NCBI RefSeq assembly: GCF_019295435.1 | Contig: NZ_WEKL01000019.1 | Location: 13,551 to 52,056 of the forward strand | Length of the DNA stretch: 38,506 bases | Direction of reading: 5' to 3' | Source of the DNA: Aquimarina litoralis | Lineage (GTDB): Bacteria > Bacteroidota > Bacteroidia > Flavobacteriales > Flavobacteriaceae | In this document: one piece after another, positions 17,701-26,052 of the stretch | How the letters are laid out: every line of letters starts with the position of its first letter | Position numbering within the stretch: the first letter of the stretch is position 1 | Translations under genes and position numbers: made by a program | Notes under the pieces: model-generated | Told to the model about the DNA's origin: nothing | Databases searched by the model: none | Seen by the model: only the letters and a program-made list of their open reading frames with translations

Positions 17701-18150
17701 TCAGTTCAAATTCCGTTTCTGAACAAAAAAGCGTTTTAGAATCTCACCACATTCTTCTTCCAATACACCACCTACCATTTTTGTTTTAGGATGTAATTTG
17801 GTTCCCATAGTAATAAATCCCCGTTGCTCATCTCTAGCGCCATATACTAACTTTCCTATTTGACTCCAATATAATGCACCTGCACACATTTGACAAGGCT
17901 CTAGTGTTACGTATAAGGTACACTCTTTAAGATATTTTCCTCCTAAAAAATTTGCAGCAGCTGTGATGGCTTGCATTTCTGCATGTGCCGTAACATCATT
18001 TAATAATTCTGTAAGATTGTGTGCTCTAGCAATAATCCTATCAGCGACAACTACAATCGCTCCAATAGGTACTTCTCCTTTTTCATAGGCCGCTTCAGCT
18101 TCCTGAAGCGCTTTTCTCATAAAATGTGAATCGTCATAAGGATCAAACAT
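17701..18150 (-). CDS. tadA: tRNA adenosine(34) deaminase
   Basis: A 149-residue cytoplasmic zinc deaminase that converts A34 to inosine in the anticodon of tRNA-Arg(ACG). The catalytic set is complete: His56 and Glu58 in 'AHAEMQAI' and Cys86/Cys89 in 'TLEPCQMCAGAL'. The start 'MFDPYDDSHFMRKALQEAE' and the length fit the family. Guanine deaminase is a possible confounder, but the motif context 'NDVTAHAEMQAI' favours TadA. It is first in an apparent operon with the DUF294 protein and exonuclease. A good -7 box (18174-18181) lies in front. Confidence 0.95.
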   Translation of the reverse strand: MFDPYDDSHFMRKALQEAEAAYEKGEVPIGAIVVVADRIIARAHNLTELLNDVTAHAEMQAITAAANFLGGKYLKECTLYVTLEPCQMCAGALYWSQIGKLVYGARDEQRGFITMGTKLHPKTKMVGGVLEEECGEILKRFFVQKRNLN

Positions 18151-18173
18151 AACATATAGCTTAAAGTATCTAA

Positions 18174-18181
18174 CAAATATA
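18174..18181 (-). promoter_or_regulatory. -7 promoter box for the tadA operon
   Basis: The minus strand reads TATATTTG, an exact TAnnTTTG match, ending 23 bp before the tadA ATG. No clear -33 TTG is seen. Confidence 0.6.
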
Positions 18182-18239
18182 ATTGTTCTTATTTCATTGT
18201 AGTTGATATTCTACCAAACTATTATATTTAATTACAAAA

Positions 18240-18275
18240 TGAGATACTACAGCTCATCTCAAAATAGTACTTTTG
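18240..18275 (+). promoter_or_regulatory. dxs promoter: -7 box with inverted repeat just upstream
   Basis: TACTTTTG (18268-18275) matches TAnnTTTG exactly and leaves only 4 bp before the dxs ATG, so the transcript should start at or very near the A of the start codon. A 6-bp inverted repeat, TGAGAT (18240-18245) and ATCTCA (18256-18261), sits between the -33 and -7 regions and could be an operator. The box is direct observation; leaderless transcription and the operator are inferred. Confidence 0.6.
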
Positions 18276-18279
18276 CTTC

Positions 18280-20049
18280 ATGAAAGAAACACTCCTTTCA
18301 CATATTAAATACCCAAAAGATCTTAGAAAACTTTCTACCGATCAACTACCAGTATTGGCCAAAGAATTACGAGAATTTGTGATCAATATTGTTGCCACAA
18401 AAGAAGGTCATTTAGGTGCTAGTTTGGGCGTTATAGAACTTACCATAGCATTGCATTATATTTTTGACACGCCAAACGATTTATTAATTTGGGATGTAGG
18501 CCATCAAGCCTATCCACATAAGATTCTTACAGGACGAAAAGATCTGTTTCACACCAATCGTCAATTAAACGGTATAAGTGGATTTCCTAAACGAAGTGAA
18601 AGTGAATACGACACTTTTGGTGTTGGGCATTCCTCTACCTCCATTTCTGCTATTTTAGGAATGGCAATCGCTTCTAAACTAAAAGGAAATGTAACAAAAC
18701 AACATATTGCAGTCATTGGAGATGCTTCTATAGCTAGCGGTATGGCTTTCGAAGGTTTAAATCATGCAGGAGTTACCGACACTAATATGCTTATTATTCT
18801 TAATGATAATTCTATAGGAATTGATCCTAGTGTTGGAGCTTTAAAAGAATATTTAACTAAAGCTAGAGTTGGTTATAAACCTAAAACGGACAATATTATT
18901 GAAGCGCTTAATTTCTCTTATTTTGGTCCTATTGATGGTCATGATTTACCTAGTTTATTAAGAACCCTTGAAAAACTAAAAAACATAACTGGTCCTAAAC
19001 TTTTACATATCATTACCACAAAAGGTAAAGGATTAAAACAAGCAGAAGAAAATCAGGTAAAATACCACGCTCCAGGTAAATTTGATGCTACTACTGGAGA
19101 ACTAGTACCAAAGAACAACACACAAGAACCTCCTAAATTCCAAGATGTATTCGGTTATACCATATTAGAACTTGCAAGAGAAAACAAAGATATTATAGGT
19201 ATTACTCCAGCTATGCCAACAGGGAGTTCTTTAAAATATATGATGGAAGAAATGCCGGATAGAGCATTTGATGTAGGTATTGCAGAGCAACATGCTGTTA
19301 CGTTGGCAGCAGGAATGGCAACTCAAGGATTAGTTCCATTTTGCACCATATATTCTACCTTCTTACAACGCGCTTATGATCAACTTATTCATGATGTGGC
19401 TTTACAGAACTTACCAGTGATTTTCTGTATTGATAGGGCTGGATTGGTTGGAGCTGATGGTGCAACTCATCATGGGGTATTTGATATTGCTTATCTAAAT
19501 TGTATTCCAAATATGATCGTAGCGGCTCCAAAAGATGAAATTGAGTTTCGAAATCTTCTGTTTACTGCTTCTTTGAAGTTAAATAATCCAATAGCGATTA
19601 GATATCCAAGAGGTAGAGGTACTATTTTAGATTGGAAACTAAAGATGACTAAAGTACCTATTGGGAAAGGGGAGTGTATTTTGAATAGCAATTCTGATAT
19701 TGCGATTTTATCAACTGGTACGATTGCAAATAATGTAACGAATGCTATAGAAATGCTTACAGAAAAAGTGAGTCATTATCATTTTTGTTTTATAAAACCA
19801 TTGGATTTAGATTTAATATTAGAACTATTACAAAAACACAAAACGATTATAACTATTGAGGATGGTGTCATAAATGGTGGATTTGGAAGTTCAATTATAA
19901 GTGTTGCCAATCAACATAATTTTAACAATAACATATTAAACTTAGGAGTTCCCGATAATTTTATACATCATGGAACTACGAAAGAATTACAAGAAATATG
20001 CGGTATTTCTTCTGAAAAAATAAAAGAAGTTATTTTAAGAAATCAATAG
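18280..20049 (+). CDS. dxs: 1-deoxy-D-xylulose-5-phosphate synthase
   Basis: A cytoplasmic thiamine-diphosphate enzyme that condenses pyruvate with glyceraldehyde 3-phosphate, the first step of the MEP route to isoprenoids and also a source for thiamine and pyridoxal. The thiamine-diphosphate motif runs from Gly147-Asp148 ('GDASIASGMAFEGLNHAG') to 'LNDN' (Asn175-Asn177). The pyrimidine domain carries Glu336 in 'VGIAEQHAVTLAAGMATQG', and 'DRAGLVGADGATHHG' and 'RYPRGRG' are typical of DXS. At 589 residues it is slightly shorter than the E. coli enzyme (620), as usual for this phylum. The first ATG gives 'MKETLLSHIKYPKDLRKLS', aligning with known N-termini. The -7 box only 4 bp upstream suggests a leaderless mRNA. 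Confidence 0.97.
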   Translation: MKETLLSHIKYPKDLRKLSTDQLPVLAKELREFVINIVATKEGHLGASLGVIELTIALHYIFDTPNDLLIWDVGHQAYPHKILTGRKDLFHTNRQLNGISGFPKRSESEYDTFGVGHSSTSISAILGMAIASKLKGNVTKQHIAVIGDASIASGMAFEGLNHAGVTDTNMLIILNDNSIGIDPSVGALKEYLTKARVGYKPKTDNIIEALNFSYFGPIDGHDLPSLLRTLEKLKNITGPKLLHIITTKGKGLKQAEENQVKYHAPGKFDATTGELVPKNNTQEPPKFQDVFGYTILELARENKDIIGITPAMPTGSSLKYMMEEMPDRAFDVGIAEQHAVTLAAGMATQGLVPFCTIYSTFLQRAYDQLIHDVALQNLPVIFCIDRAGLVGADGATHHGVFDIAYLNCIPNMIVAAPKDEIEFRNLLFTASLKLNNPIAIRYPRGRGTILDWKLKMTKVPIGKGECILNSNSDIAILSTGTIANNVTNAIEMLTEKVSHYHFCFIKPLDLDLILELLQKHKTIITIEDGVINGGFGSSIISVANQHNFNNNILNLGVPDNFIHHGTTKELQEICGISSEKIKEVILRNQ

Positions 20050-20107
20050 CTTAAAACTTTACTATTCAAACATTCTAAGATTAAACGTACTGAAATAACA
20101 TAATAAA

Positions 20108-20140
20108 AAAAGGGCTATTGTTATGAACAATAGCCCTTTT
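20108..20140. terminator. Bidirectional terminator between dxs and the M36 peptidase gene
   Basis: Perfect 15-bp stem AAAAGGGCTATTGTT / AACAATAGCCCTTTT with an ATG loop. T-runs exist on both strands, so it can serve both convergent genes. Confidence 0.96.
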
Positions 20141-20161
20141 TAATAATTATTGTATTATAAA

Positions 20162-22798
20162 TTATTCTACTATAATCTTAGTAGTCTTTATTGCTGATCC
20201 ATTTTCAGCTTCAATTCTCAATAAGTAAATTCCAGTATCTAAATTGGTAGTTATTCTATGAGTGGTATTTAATTGTTTACTTTCTTTGTATACAACTCTT
20301 CCATTCATATCAAACACTGAAATTGTAGAAACTCCAAGGCTTTGAGCCACTTGAATGTCGAACGTACCTTTAGAAGGGTTTGGATAAATTTCGAATACAC
20401 CTCCGTTGAAATCATCCACACCTAAAACATTACTACAATCTAATTCTGATGTTGGAGGAAGGTCAAAAGCTTCTGTTTGATCTGTTCTACTACTCGAGAA
20501 TCCTTGATCCGCGCTATATCCTACTCCTCTAGCAGCAAATACATTCCAAATAATACATTTATTAGCTGTACTATTCGGTAATAAATCTGCAGCCGCTAGT
20601 ATACCATCCCTTCCATCTACAAAACCAGGATTACACGCTTGTAATTTTAATCCATCAATGACTAATTGCATAGCTAAATTATTACCGCCGGTACCATTGT
20701 ATAAGTCTGGATCATATCCATCTCTTTCAATAAATGCCCAAGTCATATCCCATAAAATAGCTGCCCATACAGACCCTACTCCATGAGGAACAGAAAATCT
20801 AGTAGCATCGCTTATACTTGCATAGGTAACAGGGTTAGTCGTTGTATTTGTACTGTATGGAAATGGTCTGATTCCTCCTCCTGTTGTTGGTTGTCCTATC
20901 GCATATGTTCCAATTCCTCTAGCATCTTCTCCTGTATCTCCAGGTTCGATTGTCATCATTAAAGCGAACCAATCTGACCAACCTTCACCCATTTGCTCAG
21001 CACCTGATAAACAACCAGAGTTAGATGCTCCACCTGTTAAACGAGTGGAAATTCCGTGTCCATACTCATGAACTACTATTCCATTATCAAAAGATCCATC
21101 GGCTCCTACTATCCAATCTTCTCTTAATTCAGAAGCTAATGTAGCATTCACTGATCCTGACGCCATTTGTGTTATAAGCGCTTCTCCATCGGCTTGATTG
21201 ATACTAAAAGCAGGTATGTTAATAAAAACACTTCCATCTCCACCCATAGTAACATCACCAGCCACATTATTTACAACAATTACCGCTGTAGCTCCAGCTC
21301 TTTGAGCCTCAATAACTTTGACACTAAAATTACACTCTCCTCTTCTAACAACGGCAATATTTCCATTCATTTCCGCTGTATTTGTAATAAGACTACAAGC
21401 ATCACTAGAATCAGGTGTAGCATTATCATCTACTGCCAATATTAAATCACCTGTAATTCCAGCTGGTAAAAAAGGTGGTTCTATTGAACCATCCCTAAAA
21501 GCATTGTTAACGACATTATATGTCCCTGCAAGTGATGTATTATTCACAGTAAATACGAATCTATTTTCAGGATTCCATAAAAACATAGACATCCTTGGAT
21601 TTGCTCCATCTGGAGGCGTTCCAAAAGTAGCATTATTTGTTCCTGAACCATCTTGACCATCTGCAAAAACCTCATCTCCATCAACTCCTCCTTTACCGTA
21701 ATTATTGAACTGAAAATTCCCAGATGCTTCATCAAAGCCATACTGATACCATACATCATGTATAACATTACTTACGTAAAATAAGTTTGTTAAAGAAGCA
21801 TTTTGATAATCTGCAATTCGGGTAGCAGGATCATATGGAAAATCAAATATTAAGTTTGCTCCTCCATCAGGCTGATTACCTGGTAGATTATCTCCATCTA
21901 AATCTTCAGCTGCTAAAACGTTATTCCCTTGTGTAGTTGTAAATTCAGCACCAGCTACTCCATCGGTATCATGCCAACCGAAAGGTGATGCAACTGCGTT
22001 TACTGGATTGGTTACAATTGTTCTATTTCCATGATTCGGGCTTTCGATACTTGGTACCGCAAAAACGTTATAACTTCCATCCATTAGAAATGGCTTTGCC
22101 AAGGATTTTGACTTAAACCCAAAATCACTTATTTTTTTATGATTGTGATCAGAATGTTTATTATTAGATAAACTGTGGTCAAAAGTACAACTCGTCATCC
22201 AGTTATTTTCACTGGTTAATTCTCCAGTAGTAGCATCCACTCTAACACTATACCAGTTATTACCATCCAATGCATGTATACTTAAATCCCAAGCTAACAC
22301 TAATTTGTCATCTATATATTCATAAACTAATTCAACAGGAATTTCATCAAATGAAATATTCGATCTCGAAACTATAAACTTATTTTGGCTTAACTCATCA
22401 ACTATACTAACATTACTAATATTTGGTAATTGTAAAGCTGCTGCCGCTTTAATAACCGCAGTTCTAGGATTTAAATCAGCATTTGAGGTGATTACTTTAG
22501 ATTCTAAATTGTTAATGAGTTTTCCAGAATAATGAACAACTTTACCGTTTCTAATCGCAAAATTACCAACAACGTTTTTGATAGCAATCCCTCTGTATTG
22601 TTGATTCACATATACATTGGCTACATTCATGCTATTAGAAAAGGATTCTGATTGTACCTTAAGATCACTAACATCATCCCTGTTCATACCGGATGAAATT
22701 AAATAATCTTTAACGATATCAACATTACTCTGATCTTGAGCAATACCAATATTTATTCCTAACAAAAAGATGAGGAATTTAAAATAGTTTTTATTCAT
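20162..22798 (-). CDS. Secreted M36-family (fungalysin) metallopeptidase with PA domain and T9SS sorting domain
   Basis: About 878 residues from the ATG at 22798, which gives a clean signal peptide ('MNKNYFKFLIFLLGINIGIAQ'); an in-frame ATG at 22855 would add 19 residues. After the signal comes an FTP/PepSY-type propeptide (about 25-200), then the peptidase domain with the zinc site His577-Glu578-x-x-His581 in 'VVHEYGHGIS' and the third ligand in 'QMGEGWSDWFALMM'. A protease-associated (PA) domain is inserted before the zinc site ('VVRRGECNFSVKVIEAQRAG'). The end is a Por type A sorting domain ('FEIYPNPSKGTFDIQV' to 'GIYLLRIEAENG'), so it is exported by the type IX system and matured outside. 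It probably degrades environmental proteins. It stands alone, with a terminator shared with dxs. Confidence 0.95.
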   Translation of the reverse strand: MNKNYFKFLIFLLGINIGIAQDQSNVDIVKDYLISSGMNRDDVSDLKVQSESFSNSMNVANVYVNQQYRGIAIKNVVGNFAIRNGKVVHYSGKLINNLESKVITSNADLNPRTAVIKAAAALQLPNISNVSIVDELSQNKFIVSRSNISFDEIPVELVYEYIDDKLVLAWDLSIHALDGNNWYSVRVDATTGELTSENNWMTSCTFDHSLSNNKHSDHNHKKISDFGFKSKSLAKPFLMDGSYNVFAVPSIESPNHGNRTIVTNPVNAVASPFGWHDTDGVAGAEFTTTQGNNVLAAEDLDGDNLPGNQPDGGANLIFDFPYDPATRIADYQNASLTNLFYVSNVIHDVWYQYGFDEASGNFQFNNYGKGGVDGDEVFADGQDGSGTNNATFGTPPDGANPRMSMFLWNPENRFVFTVNNTSLAGTYNVVNNAFRDGSIEPPFLPAGITGDLILAVDDNATPDSSDACSLITNTAEMNGNIAVVRRGECNFSVKVIEAQRAGATAVIVVNNVAGDVTMGGDGSVFINIPAFSINQADGEALITQMASGSVNATLASELREDWIVGADGSFDNGIVVHEYGHGISTRLTGGASNSGCLSGAEQMGEGWSDWFALMMTIEPGDTGEDARGIGTYAIGQPTTGGGIRPFPYSTNTTTNPVTYASISDATRFSVPHGVGSVWAAILWDMTWAFIERDGYDPDLYNGTGGNNLAMQLVIDGLKLQACNPGFVDGRDGILAAADLLPNSTANKCIIWNVFAARGVGYSADQGFSSSRTDQTEAFDLPPTSELDCSNVLGVDDFNGGVFEIYPNPSKGTFDIQVAQSLGVSTISVFDMNGRVVYKESKQLNTTHRITTNLDTGIYLLRIEAENGSAIKTTKIIVE

Positions 22799-23235
22799 AA
22801 CAAAAGCAATTAAATTTTCGTGACTACAAAAACTAAGGCAAAACCATAAGCTCATACCTTAATTATGTTAAAATTTTAGTGCGCTAAAATATACAATTAA
22901 CATCCGATCTACTAGCTGAAATAATATTTTTTTCAGTAAAACGCTCAAAAATCCATAAAAATTAACATATGTTCAATGAAAATATTTGTTTTTTAAGATT
23001 TTTGCACCTTTTCTACAAATCTCAAAAAAAGCAAAAAAAGGTAGCTCTAAATGTTAAAACTAGGAAAAATTGAACTTCGCAATTAATGAATTCTAAAAAT
23101 ATTCAAATGGAAATCATTTGCCCTCATTTTCAAAAATCATTCTTATTGCATTTGATATGCATAAATCGATTATTGAATATCTTAACCTATACTAATTTCT
23201 ATAGTAACAAAACCTAAAATAGAAAAAGGGTTAAG
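22799..23235. other. Noncoding stretch upstream of the M36 peptidase gene
   Basis: About 437 bp of very AT-rich DNA with no gene seen on either strand. It should hold the peptidase promoter and leader plus the 3' flank of the dGTPase gene. Items found are the inverted repeat at 22873-22890, a near-consensus -7 box at 22886-22893 and an AACATATGTT palindrome at 22965-22974. No strong terminator is visible after dGTPase; AACC and GGTT arms near 23209-23230 are weak. Confidence 0.6.
22873..22893 (-). promoter_or_regulatory. Inverted repeat overlapping a near-consensus -7 box upstream of the M36 gene
   Basis: Arms ATTTTAG (22873-22879) and CTAAAAT (22884-22890) enclose TGCG. On the minus strand 22886-22893 reads TATATTTT, one base off TAnnTTTG. 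This is a possible operator-promoter arrangement; low support. Confidence 0.35.
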
Positions 23236-24582
23236 TTAAACTTGCAATCCTCTAATTTTTTGAAATTTCAATAATGCATTGCCGTCTGTAAGACTTGCTA
23301 CATAATTACTTATACTAATTAATCGGGTATATACATCATCATTAGTATAATCAAAATTGTTTCCTTCAGCTTTTAATATTAATTTATCGTAATTGGAGGC
23401 CTCTTGATTATTATAATTAGTTGTTGCCGTACAATAACGATCTAATAATGTGGCTAAAATCTCATATCCAGCTATTTCTTTTTCCACCACTTCTGTGCTT
23501 TGGTATATTTTAGCAACACTAATTTTGATAATATCATTTATTTGAGCTTGATATTTACTTTTATCAATGAGCGCTATATCAAAATTACCGGATAAAATTT
23601 CTTCCTCATTCTCAATAAAAGTAGTTGCCGCTTCTTGAATTAATGTATTAATAGCTAATGCTCTAAGATAACTCAAACGATCTGCTGTCGTTGTTAAGCT
23701 ATTATACTTTGATGTATTGATGGTATCTTTTACAAGCTTTATGAGATATTCTAATGCATACTCTTCTTGTATTAGTCCTAAGTTAATCCCATCTTCAAAA
23801 TCAATGATTGTATAGCAGATATCATCTGCCGCTTCTACCAGAAATGTAAGTGGATGACGACTATAGGTAATTTCATTTCCTATTTGCTGTGGAAGCAAAC
23901 CAACTTCTTCAGCAACTTCTTTAAAAAAAGCACTTTCATTCTGAAAATATCCAAACTTCTTATGCGCAATATGAGAGGTAGGTTTTTTAGGTAACGACTG
24001 CTTTGGATATTTCATAAAAGCACCTAAGGTAGCATACGATAATCGCAATCCTCCTTCGATACCTTGTCTAGACTCGGTTAGAATCTTAAATCCATTAGCA
24101 TTTCCTTCAAAATCAATTAGATCTTGATATTGTTTTGGTGTTAGAAATTCTTTATACTTCTTGCCTTTACCTGTAGCAAAATATTCTCCTATTGCTTTTT
24201 CTCCAGAATGACCAAAAGGTGGATTCCCGATATCATGAGACAAAGCAGCAGCAGCCACAATAGCTCCAAAATCATTAAATTGATATCCATGAATTGTAGA
24301 AAGATGTGGATGCTTTTCAAGAACCTTTTTTCCAACAACGCGGCCTAGAGAACGCCCAACTACAGATACCTCTAAACTATGAGTGAGTCTCGTATGTACA
24401 AAACTTGTTTTGGATAGTGGAATTACCTGTGTCTTATCTTGCAAACTTCTAAAAGCCGAAGAGAATATAATTCTATCATAGTCTACTTCAAATCCTAATC
24501 TGGTTTCGTCTTGTTCTTTTCGTAATCTTTTATTCGTATCTCCTTGTCTTTTTAAAGACAGAAGCTGTTCCCAGTTCATCAT
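23236..24582 (-). CDS. dgt: Deoxyguanosinetriphosphate triphosphohydrolase (HD domain)
   Basis: A 448-residue cytoplasmic HD-domain enzyme that splits dNTPs, typically dGTP, into the nucleoside and triphosphate. The HD metal site is visible: His63 and His68 in 'FVHTRLTHSLEVS', His116-Asp117 in 'AALSHDIGNPPFGHSGE', and a later Asp in 'EAADDICYTIIDFEDG'. The length and the N-terminal 'MNWEQLLSLKRQGD' match bacterial dGTPases. The start is one of two consecutive ATG codons. It lies 4 bp after the CPBP protease gene, thus last in a three-gene unit. Family members can be allosterically activated by dNTPs, and some limit phage replication by draining dNTPs. The actual substrate range is unknown. 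Confidence 0.95.
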   Translation of the reverse strand: MMNWEQLLSLKRQGDTNKRLRKEQDETRLGFEVDYDRIIFSSAFRSLQDKTQVIPLSKTSFVHTRLTHSLEVSVVGRSLGRVVGKKVLEKHPHLSTIHGYQFNDFGAIVAAAALSHDIGNPPFGHSGEKAIGEYFATGKGKKYKEFLTPKQYQDLIDFEGNANGFKILTESRQGIEGGLRLSYATLGAFMKYPKQSLPKKPTSHIAHKKFGYFQNESAFFKEVAEEVGLLPQQIGNEITYSRHPLTFLVEAADDICYTIIDFEDGINLGLIQEEYALEYLIKLVKDTINTSKYNSLTTTADRLSYLRALAINTLIQEAATTFIENEEEILSGNFDIALIDKSKYQAQINDIIKISVAKIYQSTEVVEKEIAGYEILATLLDRYCTATTNYNNQEASNYDKLILKAEGNNFDYTNDDVYTRLISISNYVASLTDGNALLKFQKIRGLQV

Positions 24583-24586
24583 ACTG

Positions 24587-25342
24587 TCAAAATTCTAGCA
24601 ATGCGCTATCAAAATAATAATAGTCCAAATATAACACTATGAAATTATGTATAAAATGAATTATCATTCCAATCCATAAAGTATTATATCTATGCCTCAA
24701 ATAACCTAGTAATAGTCCAAATGGGAAGATCCACAATATTGATATTACCGAAAAATGAACAATAGCAAAAATAAATGCAGTAAGAATTATAGTTACTCGC
24801 GTATTCGTAATTTTCTTTAATTGGTTATACAAAAAACCTCTAAAGCCTAATTCTTCAAAAACTGGAGGAAAAATTGCTACAAAAAGAATCGCCCAAAACA
24901 TAGGATTAGGATAATCTACATACGTAAAATAGTAACTATAACTTTCTTCAAACACTTTCGTATTAATAAATTCAACTAGATAATATACTATAAAAGCAGA
25001 AGCAAAGGGTATTGCAAGATATCCTAAAAGATAGAGCGGTTTGATCTTAGGAAATTGATATAATTTCATAATATTCTTGAAATCAAAGAAGGTAAAACCA
25101 ACAATTATTAACGCAAAAATACTTTCAGTAGCAATTTCTTGAATTAATGAGGTATCTTCTTGAAACAAAAAATAATTCATTATTAAAAACACCAACATGG
25201 CGATGTAAAATGCGATCACCAGATTAAGATGCTCCCTGCTCTTTTTCTTTGAAACTTTCTTTTTAATGGAAACTCCGCAATTAGGGCAGTAATTCACTGC
25301 ATTTTCTAAAGATGCTCCACAATTTTGACAATTCATATTCAT
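24587..25342 (-). CDS. CPBP-family intramembrane glutamic-type protease with N-terminal zinc ribbon
   Basis: A 251-residue inner-membrane protein. A zinc ribbon sits at the very N-terminus (Cys5-x2-Cys8 and Cys19-x2-Cys22), followed by a lysine-rich linker and about seven hydrophobic helices. The CPBP (CAAX-protease and bacteriocin-processing, ABI) motifs are intact: Glu163-Glu164-x3-Arg168 in 'FEELGFRGFLYNQL', Phe-x3-His196 in 'FAIVHFS', and His229/His232 in 'GMIIHFIHNF'. Homologues cleave within the membrane and in some bacteria give bacteriocin self-immunity. The start is 2 bp after the stop of another zinc-ribbon membrane protein and the stop is 4 bp before dGTPase, so these form an operon. 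The substrate is unknown. Confidence 0.9.
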   Translation of the reverse strand: MNMNCQNCGASLENAVNYCPNCGVSIKKKVSKKKSREHLNLVIAFYIAMLVFLIMNYFLFQEDTSLIQEIATESIFALIIVGFTFFDFKNIMKLYQFPKIKPLYLLGYLAIPFASAFIVYYLVEFINTKVFEESYSYYFTYVDYPNPMFWAILFVAIFPPVFEELGFRGFLYNQLKKITNTRVTIILTAFIFAIVHFSVISILWIFPFGLLLGYLRHRYNTLWIGMIIHFIHNFIVLYLDYYYFDSALLEF

Positions 25343-25344
25343 AA

Positions 25345-25845
25345 TTATTGTCCTTTAGTACTTTGTGATGCAGAATACATTCCTTTTATCAAAAAGCTTA
25401 GAATGATTATTTTTAGAAGAATTCCTTTGAACAAACTAGAAGGTTCATCGATCACATTAACTACAATTACCATCAAATACAGCAATAATGCCGATAAAAT
25501 TGCAGCAAATGGCTTTTTCTGAGACCAATAAGCCAAAATAAGATAAATAATAGCTAAGATAGAACTTGCAATAAGCACAGCGATATCATTCAGACTAAAA
25601 AACAAAAACAATCCTGAAACAAAGAAAATTCCGGCCATCCAATACAAAGTATTCCTTGCAGAATTAATCCTTTGATTATTTTCTTTTGCTTGACTTTTTT
25701 TCATCACTCTTTGAGCATGAAACTGAGCCTTTTCACTTTCATCTCCATTTTCAGGAAAGCCACAATACGTACAAAACTTTGCATCGTTTAGCATTTCCTG
25801 ATTACATTGAGAACAATGTTGTAGTTCTACATTAATTTCTTCCAT
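25345..25845 (-). CDS. Zinc-ribbon membrane protein of unknown function
   Basis: 166 residues from the ATG at 25845 (a TTG at 25866 would extend it but would fall at the predicted transcription start). The N-terminal zinc ribbon has Cys11-x2-Cys14 and Cys25-x2-Cys28 ('CSQCNQEML' and 'CTYCGFPENG'). A charged linker follows, then about four hydrophobic segments from residue 70 ('MAGIFFVSGLFLFF', 'VLIASSILAIIYLILAY', 'AILSALLLYLMVIVVNV' and 'GILLKIIILSFLIKGMY'). I do not recognise a named family. The same two-part layout as the adjacent CPBP protease (ribbon then membrane) suggests the two work together. A near-consensus -7 box lies upstream at 25874-25881. Confidence 0.8.
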   Translation of the reverse strand: MEEINVELQHCSQCNQEMLNDAKFCTYCGFPENGDESEKAQFHAQRVMKKSQAKENNQRINSARNTLYWMAGIFFVSGLFLFFSLNDIAVLIASSILAIIYLILAYWSQKKPFAAILSALLLYLMVIVVNVIDEPSSLFKGILLKIIILSFLIKGMYSASQSTKGQ

Positions 25846-25873
25846 AAAGTAGGTTGTATTAGACAAGGGATTT

Positions 25874-25881
25874 TAAAGATA
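25874..25881 (-). promoter_or_regulatory. Near-consensus -7 box for the zinc-ribbon/CPBP/dgt operon
   Basis: The minus strand reads TATCTTTA, one base off TAnnTTTG, ending 28 bp before the ATG at 25845. This supports that start over the TTG at 25866. Confidence 0.45.
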
Positions 25882-25999
25882 CTAAAAAAGTCCTTTTTTA
25901 AGATATAATTAACATTTTAAAAACCTTTACATATCTAAGTGCCTAAAACATCCTATTTGTTACTATAGATTGTGTTTTTTTCTGTTTTGAAAGCATAAA

Positions 26000-26024
26000 A
26001 AAGGGAAGCTTTTTGCTTCCCTTT
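26000..26024 (-). terminator. Intrinsic terminator of nrdA
   Basis: Perfect 10-bp stem with arms AAAGGGAAGC and GCTTCCCTTT and a 5-base loop. On the minus strand it is followed by a T6 run. It lies 28 bp past the nrdA stop. Confidence 0.94.
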
Positions 26025-26052
26025 CTTGCCCTATATAAATGGTCTTAATAAT

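Noticed and set aside
21318-21656. 112-codon plus-strand open frame
   Set aside because: Antisense within the M36 peptidase gene and low complexity; a shadow of the real gene.
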